From Paracraurococcus sp049315625 (GTDB lineage Bacteria > Pseudomonadota > Alphaproteobacteria > Acetobacterales > Acetobacteraceae), in the NCBI GenBank assembly GCA_049315625.1, contig JBMOJU010000014.1:1-32096 (forward strand): 32,096 bases of DNA, given 5' to 3'. Below, piece by piece: positions 8,511 to 15,131 of this stretch. The position numbers and the translations under genes are program-made. Position 1 is the first letter of the stretch. Each line of letters begins with the position of its first letter. The notes beneath the pieces are model-generated. The model was not told where the DNA came from, did not search any database, and saw nothing but the letters and a program-made list of their open reading frames with translations.

Positions 8511-8653
8511 GGTGGTTCTCCTCGGACTGAGTCCCGGACGCATGTGGGCACCGGCGCGTGCCGGTCAGCCCCTCTCGCCCGGGATGGGTGCCATGCGGCA
8601 GCGCGCGAGGCGCCTTGCGGCAGCATGACAACTCCGTGCGCGGAGGGCCGGTG

Positions 8654-10273
8654 CTACGGCACCACGTTGAGGAACCGTGCCGCTTCCGGCGGGTCGCCGC
8701 CGCGGTGCAGCGCAGCCGCACGCCCGAGCGCGGCGCGATCCCATTCGGTCCGCCTTGCCTCCTCCCGCAAATGATCCGTCCAACTCTCCACCGCCCAAAG
8801 CTCGACCCAGCGGTCGGGATGGGCCACGTCCTCGTACAGTCGCCAGGATACCGCGCCGGAGCGCAGCCGCACCCGCCGCACCTCCTGCATCGCCGCGAGG
8901 AAGCCCGCCCGCTCCGAGGGGTCGATCTGGTAGCGCACCACCTCCAGCACCCGGCCGGAATGCTCCCCTAGCAGGCCGCGCAGTTCCTGCGCCGGGGCTT
9001 CCGGCTTCGGCTCGGCCGGCGGGGGCGCGCTGGCCGACGCGGTCGGGGGAAGTGCCACGCTGTCGATCCGCCAGCCGCGCACAGCAACCGCGGCAACGGC
9101 GCCCATCGCCGCCGCGCCGCCCAGTGCCAGCGGCACGCCGAAGGTTCCGCCGACCCAGCCGGCCAGCGCCGAGCCCAACGCCATGACGCCGAAGAAGCTC
9201 AGCTGGTAGATCGCGATCGCGCGCGCCCGTACCCAGCCTGGCGCCGCCAGCTGGGCCGCGGCCGAAAGCGTGCTGCCGGCGGCGATCCAGGAGGCGCCAT
9301 AGACCAGCATCCCGAGCACCGCCGGCGCCCAATGCGTCGAGGCCGCGAGGATCGCCATCGCGACGCAGATGCCGAGCGAGGCCCAGAACACCGTGCCGCT
9401 GCGGTCCAGCCGGCCGCGCAACGCGGGCAGGGCAAAGCCGGCCGCCACCGCCGCGCCGCCCATGCAGCCGAGCATCAGGCCGAAGGCCTCCGGCCCGAGA
9501 CCCAATTGATGCCGGACGAACAGTGGCAGCAGCCCCCAGACCGCGGCGCTGAACAGGAAGAAGGTGCAGGCGCGGATGATCGCCGCCCGCATCGCCGGAC
9601 TGGCCGAGACGAAGCGCACCCCGGCGCGCATGGCGGAAACCAGATGCTCCTTCGGCACGCGACCGCGCGCCTCGGCAGGACGGCGCCAGAAAATCAGCGC
9701 GACGATCAGCACCAGGAAGGCGACGGCGTTCATCACGAAGGCCGCTTCCGGCCCCGCCGCGGCGATGGCGAAGCCGCCGAATGCCGGGCCCAGCGCCCGC
9801 GCCAGGTTGAAGCCGATGCCGTTCAGCGCGATGGCGCCGACGAGGTCCTCGCGCGGGACCAACTCGTTCGTGGTGGCGGCCCAGGCGGGGAAGTTCATCG
9901 CGCTGCCGGCACCGATGGCGAAAGTCAACGCCAGGAGGCCCCAGGCGCCGATCACGCCGCTCATGGTCAGCGCCGCCAGGATCAGCGCCATCACCAGGAT
10001 CCAGACCTGGGCGGAGATCAGGAAGACGCGCCGGTCGATGATGTCCGCCAGCGCGCCAGCGGGCAGGGCCAGCAGGAAGACCGGCAGCATGGAGGCCGCC
10101 TGCACCAGCGAGACCATCAACGGCGCCGGATCGAGGCTGGTCATCAGCCAGCCGGCACCGGTGTTCTGCATCCAGCCGCCGATGTTGCTGGCGAGCGTCG
10201 CCAGCCAGAGCATGCGGAAGGTTGGATGGCGCAACGGCAGGAAAGCGCGGGGCAGCGGCAGGCGGAAGGGCAT
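8654..10273 (-). CDS. MFS transporter, MFS_3 (EntS-like) type, with C-terminal ABM-like domain
   Basis: A 539-residue inner-membrane drug/siderophore-type exporter. It starts FLPLRHPTFRMLWLATLASNIGGWMQ, typical of MFS_3, and shows about twelve hydrophobic segments to near residue 405, with the loop-2 motif PAGALADIIDRR. After a Pro/Ala-rich linker (SASAPPPAEPKPEAPAQ) comes a soluble domain of about 100 residues, LEVVRYQIDPSERAGFLAAMQEVRRVR ... WRLYEDVAHPDRWVELWAVESW, resembling the antibiotic-biosynthesis-monooxygenase fold that other MFS_3 proteins carry. It lies 60 bases downstream of the DUF1906 gene on the same strand. The ATG is buried in a strong hairpin. The substrate is unknown. Confidence 0.9.
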   Translation of the reverse strand: MPFRLPLPRAFLPLRHPTFRMLWLATLASNIGGWMQNTGAGWLMTSLDPAPLMVSLVQAASMLPVFLLALPAGALADIIDRRVFLISAQVWILVMALILAALTMSGVIGAWGLLALTFAIGAGSAMNFPAWAATTNELVPREDLVGAIALNGIGFNLARALGPAFGGFAIAAAGPEAAFVMNAVAFLVLIVALIFWRRPAEARGRVPKEHLVSAMRAGVRFVSASPAMRAAIIRACTFFLFSAAVWGLLPLFVRHQLGLGPEAFGLMLGCMGGAAVAAGFALPALRGRLDRSGTVFWASLGICVAMAILAASTHWAPAVLGMLVYGASWIAAGSTLSAAAQLAAPGWVRARAIAIYQLSFFGVMALGSALAGWVGGTFGVPLALGGAAAMGAVAAVAVRGWRIDSVALPPTASASAPPPAEPKPEAPAQELRGLLGEHSGRVLEVVRYQIDPSERAGFLAAMQEVRRVRLRSGAVSWRLYEDVAHPDRWVELWAVESWTDHLREEARRTEWDRAALGRAAALHRGGDPPEAARFLNVVP

Positions 10274-10299
10274 GGCGGGCAGATTGGCCCGCCATGCCC
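10268..10299 (-). promoter_or_regulatory. 13-bp perfect hairpin covering the transporter start codon
   Basis: GGGCATGGCGGGC (10268-10280) pairs perfectly with GCCCGCCATGCCC (10287-10299) around the loop AGATTG. The transporter ATG (10273-10271) is inside one arm, and the region where its ribosome site should be forms the loop and other arm. It lies about 34 bases past the DUF1906 stop. It could terminate that transcript or block translation of the transporter. Confidence 0.65.
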
Positions 10300-10333
10300 G
10301 GATCGGAAAGCGAAACCCCCGCGACGGTCCCGA

Positions 10334-11008
10334 TCAGACCGGGGCGAGCCAAAGCGGCGTGTTGCCGAGATTGTCCGTTTTCGTAACATCCTTGTCGTAG
10401 GCTACGCCGTCGACGACGTAGGCATCGCTGATGGTCTGCACCATGCAATAGCCGCGCACCGCGACCTGCGGCACGCTGCTGCCCGACTGCCAGTAGTACT
10501 GGCAGGTCAGGTCGTCATAGAGCTGCGCGGAGGTCAGCCCGCTATTGGCCCCGACATAGAGGCCTGGAACGTAGCCCGCTACGGTGACCGCGGCGAACCA
10601 GGCGTTGCAATAGTCGATGATGGTGCTGGCAGCGGTACCGCTGGCGACACCTTCGAGGTCGAGCCAGAGATTGATCCCGGGCGGCAGTCCGACCGCCTGG
10701 GCATTCGCCGCTGCCGCCTGGCCGTATTGGGTGCCGAGCGCCTGGCTCGGCACCCAGCCGGCTGCCTGGACGTGCTGGACCGCCATCAGGGCCAGGCCTG
10801 CCTGGAGGATCGTCTGGGCCTCCGCGGTGGTCAGGTTCCCACTGCCCTGCGGGGAGGTCCGCGACAGGTAGCGGACGGCGAAGGTGAAGCCGCTGGTGGC
10901 GAAGGCGGCGGCCGTGGTGGCGGTGAGCACGGTGTTGCAGTCGAAGCCGAGCGCGCCCGACGGGGCGGCCTGGACGCTGCCCGGCAGCATGGTGGCGGTC
11001 TGCGACAT
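10334..11008 (-). CDS. DUF1906 (Rv2525c-like) glycoside-hydrolase-like protein
   Basis: A 224-residue single-domain protein of the DUF1906 family, whose TIM-barrel fold resembles GH25-type glycoside hydrolases; family members are linked to cell-wall metabolism, but the substrate is not settled. Markers: ALGFDCNTVL at the first strand, FAVRYLS, the strand NLWLDLEGVASG with the acidic pair, then YVPGLYVGANSGL and QVAVRGYCMVQTISDAYVVDGVAYDKDV, which supplies a late Asp. No signal peptide is evident at MSQTATMLPGS, unlike the Tat-exported mycobacterial relative. GGAGA lies 7 bases before the ATG. It is divergent from the DUF962 gene and followed by the MFS transporter. Confidence 0.85.
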   Translation of the reverse strand: MSQTATMLPGSVQAAPSGALGFDCNTVLTATTAAAFATSGFTFAVRYLSRTSPQGSGNLTTAEAQTILQAGLALMAVQHVQAAGWVPSQALGTQYGQAAAANAQAVGLPPGINLWLDLEGVASGTAASTIIDYCNAWFAAVTVAGYVPGLYVGANSGLTSAQLYDDLTCQYYWQSGSSVPQVAVRGYCMVQTISDAYVVDGVAYDKDVTKTDNLGNTPLWLAPV

Positions 11009-11038
11009 CCGGGAGTCTCCGGCGAACGGGGCCGCCGT

Positions 11039-11057
11039 GCCTGGGCCATCCCCAGGC
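11039..11057 (-). promoter_or_regulatory. Leader hairpin of the DUF1906 gene
   Basis: GCCTGGG / CCCAGGC form a perfect 7-bp stem with a 5-base loop in the expected 5' leader, between the promoter at 11088-11114 and the start at 11008. Its role is unknown. Confidence 0.4.
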
Positions 11058-11087
11058 CTCTACAAACCCGTACCGTTACGAAAAACG

Positions 11088-11114
11088 ATTGTAGCCTCCA
11101 GCGTAGCAAGTCAA
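11088..11114 (-). promoter_or_regulatory. Sigma70-like promoter of the DUF1906 gene
   Basis: On the minus strand TTGACT (11114-11109) and TACAAT (11093-11088) each match consensus at 5 of 6 positions, with a slightly short 15-base spacer. Transcription would begin near 11081, giving a leader of about 70 bases. Confidence 0.6.
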
Positions 11115-11126
11115 TACGAATTCCCC

Positions 11127-11504
11127 ATGAGCCGCCGCGCCCTTGTCCGGGCCACCAGCGCAGCCCAGCTGATGAGCATGGCCGAGCGCTTCGCCAGCTT
11201 CGCCGCCTTCTGGCCCTACTACCTGCGCGAACACGCGCGGCCGGCAACGCGCGCCGTCCATGTCGGCGGCACCTGGGCCGCGGCGGCGCTGATTCTGTTC
11301 GCCCTGCTGGTCGGCCCGTGGTGGCTGGCGCTGCTCGCCCCCATGGTCGGGTACGGGTGCGCCTGGCTGTCCCACCTGCTGATCGAGCGGAACCGGCCGG
11401 CGACCTTCACCTACCCGGCTTGGTCGTTGCTCGGCGACCTGCGCCTGGCCTGGCTGGCGGCGACGGGACGGCTCGGGGCTGAACTGCGGCGTCAGCGCCT
11501 GTAA
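11127..11504 (+). CDS. DUF962 / Mpo1-like membrane protein
   Basis: A 125-residue membrane protein of the DUF962 family, to which the yeast 2-hydroxy fatty acid dioxygenase Mpo1 belongs; an Fe-dependent lipid oxidation role is possible by homology but not shown for bacteria of this type. The family pattern is clear: FAAFWPYYLREHARPATRAVH, a hydrophobic hairpin AAALILFALLVGPWWLALLAPMVGY, then AWLSHLLIERNRPATFTYPAWSLLGDLRL, with His residues at EHARP, AVHVGG and SHLLIE that match the metal-binding histidines. An in-frame ATG at 11172 would still keep the domain. Neither start has a Shine-Dalgarno. The gap before the cupin gene (11505-11676) shows no gene. Confidence 0.85.
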   Translation: MSRRALVRATSAAQLMSMAERFASFAAFWPYYLREHARPATRAVHVGGTWAAAALILFALLVGPWWLALLAPMVGYGCAWLSHLLIERNRPATFTYPAWSLLGDLRLAWLAATGRLGAELRRQRL

Positions 11505-11685
11505 ACCGCAGGAAATCACGCCGTGCGTGCCGTAAACCCGGCGGATTGAGGTTGCTGCACCGCAGCGGAAATGCCACGATTTTGCCGTTTTCCGGGCTCT
11601 GCGCCCGGGATGGGAGACGCCGCACCGGCCACGACCACCGCCCGCGCCCTTGGGTTAGGGTGCGCGGCATGGAAGGATGACGCCG

Positions 11686-12123
11686 ATGCTCGACAAGCCG
11701 ATCGTTTCCGAATTCTCGCACGTGAAGCCGGGCGACACCCCCTGGCGCACCGATGGCCTGCGCGACTTCTTCCTCTACCGCGACCTTGGCATGATGGGCG
11801 CGACCGGCGGGCGGGTCATCGCCCAGCTGGTCAAGGCCAATACCGACCGTCCGCCCGAGACCGGCACCGGCTGGCACAAGCACATCGCCGATTGGCACAT
11901 GGTGCTGATGACCAAGGGCTGGGCCAAGTTCATGTACGAGGACAAGGAAACCCTGGTCGAGGCTGGCGACTGCGTGCACCAGCGCCCCGGTATCACCCAT
12001 TACCTCTTCGACTATTCGCCGGACATGGAATACCTGGAAGTGGTCTCCCCGGCCGATTTCGGCACCGAGGACGCCGAGGGCGTCGCCGCGGTCCCCGCGC
12101 CCACTCCCTGGAAACCGGTCTGA
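11686..12123 (+). CDS. Cupin-domain protein
   Basis: A 145-residue single-domain cupin with a beta-barrel metal site. Motif 1 appears as TGWHKHIADWHMVLMTKGWAKF, with three His that could bind metal together with a following acidic residue, and motif 2 as CVHQRPGITHYLFDYSPDMEYLEVVSP with two further His. No second domain or DNA-binding region is present, so it could be a small dioxygenase, an isomerase or a sensor; the reaction cannot be told. ATGs at 11677 and 11686 are in frame. GGAAGG abuts the first but is 9 bases before the second, so 11686 is preferred. It is convergent with the GST gene, with a strong palindrome between them. Confidence 0.85.
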   Translation: MLDKPIVSEFSHVKPGDTPWRTDGLRDFFLYRDLGMMGATGGRVIAQLVKANTDRPPETGTGWHKHIADWHMVLMTKGWAKFMYEDKETLVEAGDCVHQRPGITHYLFDYSPDMEYLEVVSPADFGTEDAEGVAAVPAPTPWKPV

Positions 12124-12131
12124 CCCCTTCT

Positions 12132-12155
12132 CCCTCCCCCGCCTGCGGGGGAGGG
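12132..12155. repeat. GC-rich palindromic repeat, copy 1 (probable bidirectional terminator)
   Basis: CCCTCCCCCGC / GCGGGGGAGGG form an 11-bp perfect stem around a 2-base loop, between the convergent cupin and GST stops. About 20 bases of right flank (CCGGGGTGGGGG then TGTGTGCG) match, in reverse complement, the left flank of the copy at 22139-22162. This marks a dispersed element rather than a chance hairpin. Confidence 0.75.
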
Positions 12156-12176
12156 CCGGGGTGGGGGTTGTGTGCG

Positions 12177-12899
12177 TCAGAACTCCGCTTCGAGATCCAG
12201 CTCGGTGATATGGAACTCCGGCTCCTGCCGGCCGGCCTCGATCCATTCGGCGACGTCGGGCCAGCCGAGGATTGTCTGCGCATAGGCCTCGCAGGCCGCA
12301 TCCAGCTTCACGTCATAGGTGCGGAAGCGCATCACCACCGGCGCATACATCGCATCCGCCACGCTCTTCTCCGCGCCCAGCAGCCAGGGGCCGCCCCAGC
12401 GCTCCAGGCAGTCGCGCCAGATCCACAGGATACGGTCGATATCCGCCCGTGCCCCGGACCACAGGGTGAAATTTGGTACATGCGCCCGGAGGTTCATCGG
12501 CAGGGTGGAGCGCAGCGCAGCGAAACCGGCATGCATCTCGCCACTGACCGACCGGCAACGCGCCCGCGCCAGTCGATCATCCGGCAGCATCCGCGCCGCC
12601 GGCACCTGTTCGTTCAGGTATTCGGCGATCGCCAGGGTATCCCACAGCTCCGCCCCCTCATGCCGCAGCGCGGGAATGAGGATGGAGGAGGATTGCAGCA
12701 GCAGTTCGGCCCGCGAACTCGGATCGTCGACGGAGACAATCTCGGTCTCGAACTCGATGCCGGCCATGCGGCAGAGCAACCAACCGCGCATCGACCAGGA
12801 GGAGTAGTTGCGGCTGCTGATGCGCAGCACAGCGGGCTCGGCCGGCCTCGTCCCCCCCTGCGGCGCTGCGGCGGTCCTGCGGCGGGTCTGCACGGCCAT
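12177..12899 (-). CDS. Glutathione S-transferase family protein
   Basis: A 240-residue cytosolic GST. The thioredoxin-like N-domain runs from VLRISSRNYSSWSMRGWLLCRMAGIEFE, with Ser/Tyr candidates for thiol activation, through ILIPALRHEGAELWDTLAIAEYLNE, which holds the cis-Pro and the glutathione gamma-Glu-binding acidic/Thr segment. The all-helical C-domain includes LSTL-type helices and GPWLLGAEKSVADAMYAPVVMRF, the usual N-capping region. The SSRNYSSWS start is typical of a proteobacterial group of unknown substrate. About 20 extra Arg/Ala/Pro-rich residues precede the fold. GAGGAG lies 6 bases before the ATG. It is divergent from phaZ. Confidence 0.9.
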   Translation of the reverse strand: MAVQTRRRTAAAPQGGTRPAEPAVLRISSRNYSSWSMRGWLLCRMAGIEFETEIVSVDDPSSRAELLLQSSSILIPALRHEGAELWDTLAIAEYLNEQVPAARMLPDDRLARARCRSVSGEMHAGFAALRSTLPMNLRAHVPNFTLWSGARADIDRILWIWRDCLERWGGPWLLGAEKSVADAMYAPVVMRFRTYDVKLDAACEAYAQTILGWPDVAEWIEAGRQEPEFHITELDLEAEF

Positions 12900-12942
12900 C
12901 GCGCTCTCCTCGTGAGGATATGATTCCGTAACCTAGCAGCGC

Positions 12943-12958
12943 TTTCGCAGTTGCGAAA
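12943..12958. promoter_or_regulatory. Palindromic operator-like site between gst and phaZ
   Basis: TTTCGCA-GT-TGCGAAA is a 7-bp perfect inverted repeat with a 2-base centre in the 127-base divergent gap. Size and symmetry fit a dimeric repressor site. It does not match the CTGC-N3-GCAG site described for PhaR in Rhodobacterales, so the regulator is unknown. Confidence 0.45.
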
Positions 12959-13026
12959 AGGTGCCACGCTGGCACGATACGGGCCGTCGCTGGGCCAGGC
13001 CGCACAGCAGGGAGACCGCGTTCCGG

Positions 13027-14247
13027 ATGATCTACCAGATGCTTCAGGCGAGCCAGGACCTGCTCAGCCCGATGCGCCGCCTGGCCCATGGCGGCGGCGG
13101 CCTGCTCCGCCAGGTGGACACGGGGCATCCGGCCTTCTTCCCGCTGCGACAGATGCGCGCGGCGATGGAGGTCTTCGCCCATGCGAGGATCACCCATTCG
13201 CGGCCCGACTATGCGATAGGCCCGGTGCGCGTCGGCAACCGACTCGTCGAGATCGAGGAGGAGGTCGTTGCCGCCACCCCTTTCGCCAGCCTGCTGCATT
13301 TCAAGAAGGACGTAGATATCCGCCTGCCGCGCGTGCTGGTGGTGGCGCCAATGTCCGGGCACTTCGCCACGCTGCTGCGCAACACCGTGCAGGTCCTGCT
13401 GCAGGACCACGACGTCTACATCACCGATTGGCACAACGCGCGCGACGTACCGCTCTCGGCCGGGGTCTTCGGGCTCGACGAGTTCACCGCCCACATCATG
13501 CAATTCCTGCAGGAAATCGGCCGCGGCGCGCATGTTCTGGCGGTTTGCCAGCCGGTCGTGGCGGTGCTCGCCGCCGTCGCTTTGATGGCCGAGGACCGCA
13601 ACCCGTACTCACCGCGCAGCATGTCGCTGCTGGCCGGCCCGATCGACACGCGCGTCAGGCCGACCAAGGTGAACGAGCTGGCGCAGTCGAAGCCGATCGA
13701 GTGGTTCGAGAAGAATCTGATCGCCGCCGTCCCCTGGCGGCACAAGGGCGGCGGCCGCCGGGTGTATCCCGGCGCCATGCAGCTCACCGCCTTCATGGCG
13801 ATGAACCTGGAGCGCCACATCAAGGCGCACCACACCCAGTTCTGGAACCTGCACGACGGCGAGGCGACCAAGGCGGAGATGCACCGCCGCTTCTACGACG
13901 AGTATTTCGCGGTGATGGATCTGCCCGCGGATTTCTACCTGGAGACGGTGCGGACGGTGTTCCAGGAACACGCACTGCCGCTGGGCAAGCTGACCTTCCG
14001 CGGCCGCCCGGTGCGGCCGGAGGCGATCCGCCGCACCGCGATCCTGACGGTGGAGGGCGAGAAGGATGATATCTGCGCCATCGGCCAGACCATGGCGGCG
14101 CTGGATATCTGCCGCGGCGTGCCGGTGACGATGAAGCGCCACCATCTGCAGACAGGCGTCGGCCATTACGGCGTCTTCAGCGGCCGGCGCTGGGCGCAAC
14201 AGATCTACCCGCGCGTGCGCGAGGTCATCCAGACCAACGAGGGCTGA
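13027..14247 (+). CDS. phaZ: Intracellular polyhydroxyalkanoate (PHB) depolymerase
   Basis: A 406-residue cytoplasmic, granule-associated enzyme that hydrolyses stored poly-3-hydroxybutyrate. It begins MIYQMLQASQDLLSPMRRLA, the usual start of the family, and has an alpha/beta hydrolase core in which the nucleophile is a cysteine: HVLAVCQPVVAVL, Cys174, as in Ralstonia PhaZ1. Downstream are VEGEKDDICAIGQT with the catalytic Asp and QTGVGHYGVFSGRRW with the catalytic His. The conserved DWHNARDVP and GPIDTR...P segments are also present. Length is normal. The frame opens at 12961, but GGGAGA upstream and homology favour ATG 13027. No phaC, phasin or phaR gene is next to it. It probably feeds the same carbon-storage economy as the glg operon downstream. 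Confidence 0.93.
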   Translation: MIYQMLQASQDLLSPMRRLAHGGGGLLRQVDTGHPAFFPLRQMRAAMEVFAHARITHSRPDYAIGPVRVGNRLVEIEEEVVAATPFASLLHFKKDVDIRLPRVLVVAPMSGHFATLLRNTVQVLLQDHDVYITDWHNARDVPLSAGVFGLDEFTAHIMQFLQEIGRGAHVLAVCQPVVAVLAAVALMAEDRNPYSPRSMSLLAGPIDTRVRPTKVNELAQSKPIEWFEKNLIAAVPWRHKGGGRRVYPGAMQLTAFMAMNLERHIKAHHTQFWNLHDGEATKAEMHRRFYDEYFAVMDLPADFYLETVRTVFQEHALPLGKLTFRGRPVRPEAIRRTAILTVEGEKDDICAIGQTMAALDICRGVPVTMKRHHLQTGVGHYGVFSGRRWAQQIYPRVREVIQTNEG

Positions 14248-14302
14248 CCGGCGCGGCTGGTCACAGCCCACCCATTCGTGAAACCCGTTCCGTAAAAGGC
14301 TG

Positions 14303-14321
14303 GCCCATGCTGATCATGGGC
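14303..14321 (+). terminator. Hairpin between phaZ and the Rieske gene
   Basis: GCCCATG / CATGGGC form a 7-bp perfect stem with a 5-base loop, 55 bases past the phaZ stop and 52 bases before the Rieske ATG. No T-run follows, so it could be a weak terminator or a leader element. A second short repeat, ATCCAT (14346-14351) / ATGGAT (14363-14368), lies nearer the ATG. Confidence 0.4.
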
Positions 14322-14373
14322 TAATCAATGGCCCCGCTCGCGTCCATCCATCGTCAACAACAATGGATCGCCG

Positions 14374-15045
14374 ATGCTTCGGGAAACGTCAAAAAAATCT
14401 GCAATATCACCCATTGTGCGGCGACCGGGCGTCGGTCACGCCACCGCTGATTGCTGTCGATCCGACGCCGAATATTATCCGCTGGAGCGACGTGTTGTGC
14501 TGGAGGGCGCGGCGTCGCTGGCCGCCATCGTGCTTGGCGCAAGTTCCGTCTTGGCCCAGCCGAGCGACGCCACTGCCCGCGCCCGGCCCGAACCGGGCGA
14601 CCGACTGGTGCTCGCCACTGCCGATAACGAGACCCGGCCGATCCGCCTCGGCGATCTCGAGATCGGCGGCAAGCCGCTGCTGGCCTGGGCCATGCAGCCC
14701 GACAGCGGCACGGTGCGCAGCGGCTCGCGCCTGAACCAGGTTCTCCTCATCCGGCTCAACGTCGACGGCCTCGATGCGGAGACCCGACAGCGCTCCGCCG
14801 AGGGCGTCGTCGCCTATTCCGCCGTGTGCACCCACCAGCAATGCCCGGTCTCGGAGTGGATGCCGGAGCGGCATGCGCTGCATTGCCCCTGCCATGGGTC
14901 CGAATTCGACCCCGGGCGGTCTGGCCGCGTGGTGGGCGGGCCCGCCCTGCGTCCGCTCGCCGCCCTGCCGGTCCGGCTGGAAGGCGATCTCGTCGTGGTC
15001 GGCGGCCGCTTCATCGGCCGCCTTGGCGCGCCGCAGCAGGGCTGA
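14374..15045 (+). CDS. Tat-exported Rieske [2Fe-2S] protein
   Basis: A 223-residue electron-transfer protein, probably periplasmic or anchored by its signal. Box 1 is CTHQQC (Cys152, His154, Cys157) and box 2 is CPCHGS (Cys171, Cys173, His174). By the standard Rieske pattern Cys152/His154/Cys171/His174 hold the cluster and Cys157-Cys173 form the disulfide found in high-potential bc1-type proteins. LERRVVLEGAASLAAIVLGASSVLAQ (39-62) is a twin-arginine signal with an unusually long, Cys-containing n-region that is poorer in GC than its surroundings. ATG 14374 has no good ribosome site, so the start may be later. No cytochrome b or c1 gene is adjacent; instead a PQQ dehydrogenase follows after 86 bases. 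It could be that enzyme's electron acceptor (inference). Confidence 0.88.
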   Translation: MLRETSKKSAISPIVRRPGVGHATADCCRSDAEYYPLERRVVLEGAASLAAIVLGASSVLAQPSDATARARPEPGDRLVLATADNETRPIRLGDLEIGGKPLLAWAMQPDSGTVRSGSRLNQVLLIRLNVDGLDAETRQRSAEGVVAYSAVCTHQQCPVSEWMPERHALHCPCHGSEFDPGRSGRVVGGPALRPLAALPVRLEGDLVVVGGRFIGRLGAPQQG

Positions 15046-15131
15046 CGCCGAGCCGTTGGCTGGGGACGACCGCCGCATCGCGCGGCGCCGCCCCGCCCCA
15101 GGAACATCAAGCGTGGAAAGGGAGAAAAGAG

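Noticed and set aside
8650..8663. Hairpin GGTGC-TACG-GCACC over the MFS transporter stop codon
   Set aside because: Only a 5-bp stem partly inside the coding end; such stems are expected by chance at this GC content.
11089..11116. Rightward promoter for the DUF962 gene interlocked with the leftward one
   Set aside because: TTGTAG is acceptable as a -35 box, but no hexamer at 16-18 bases matches -10 better than two or three positions.
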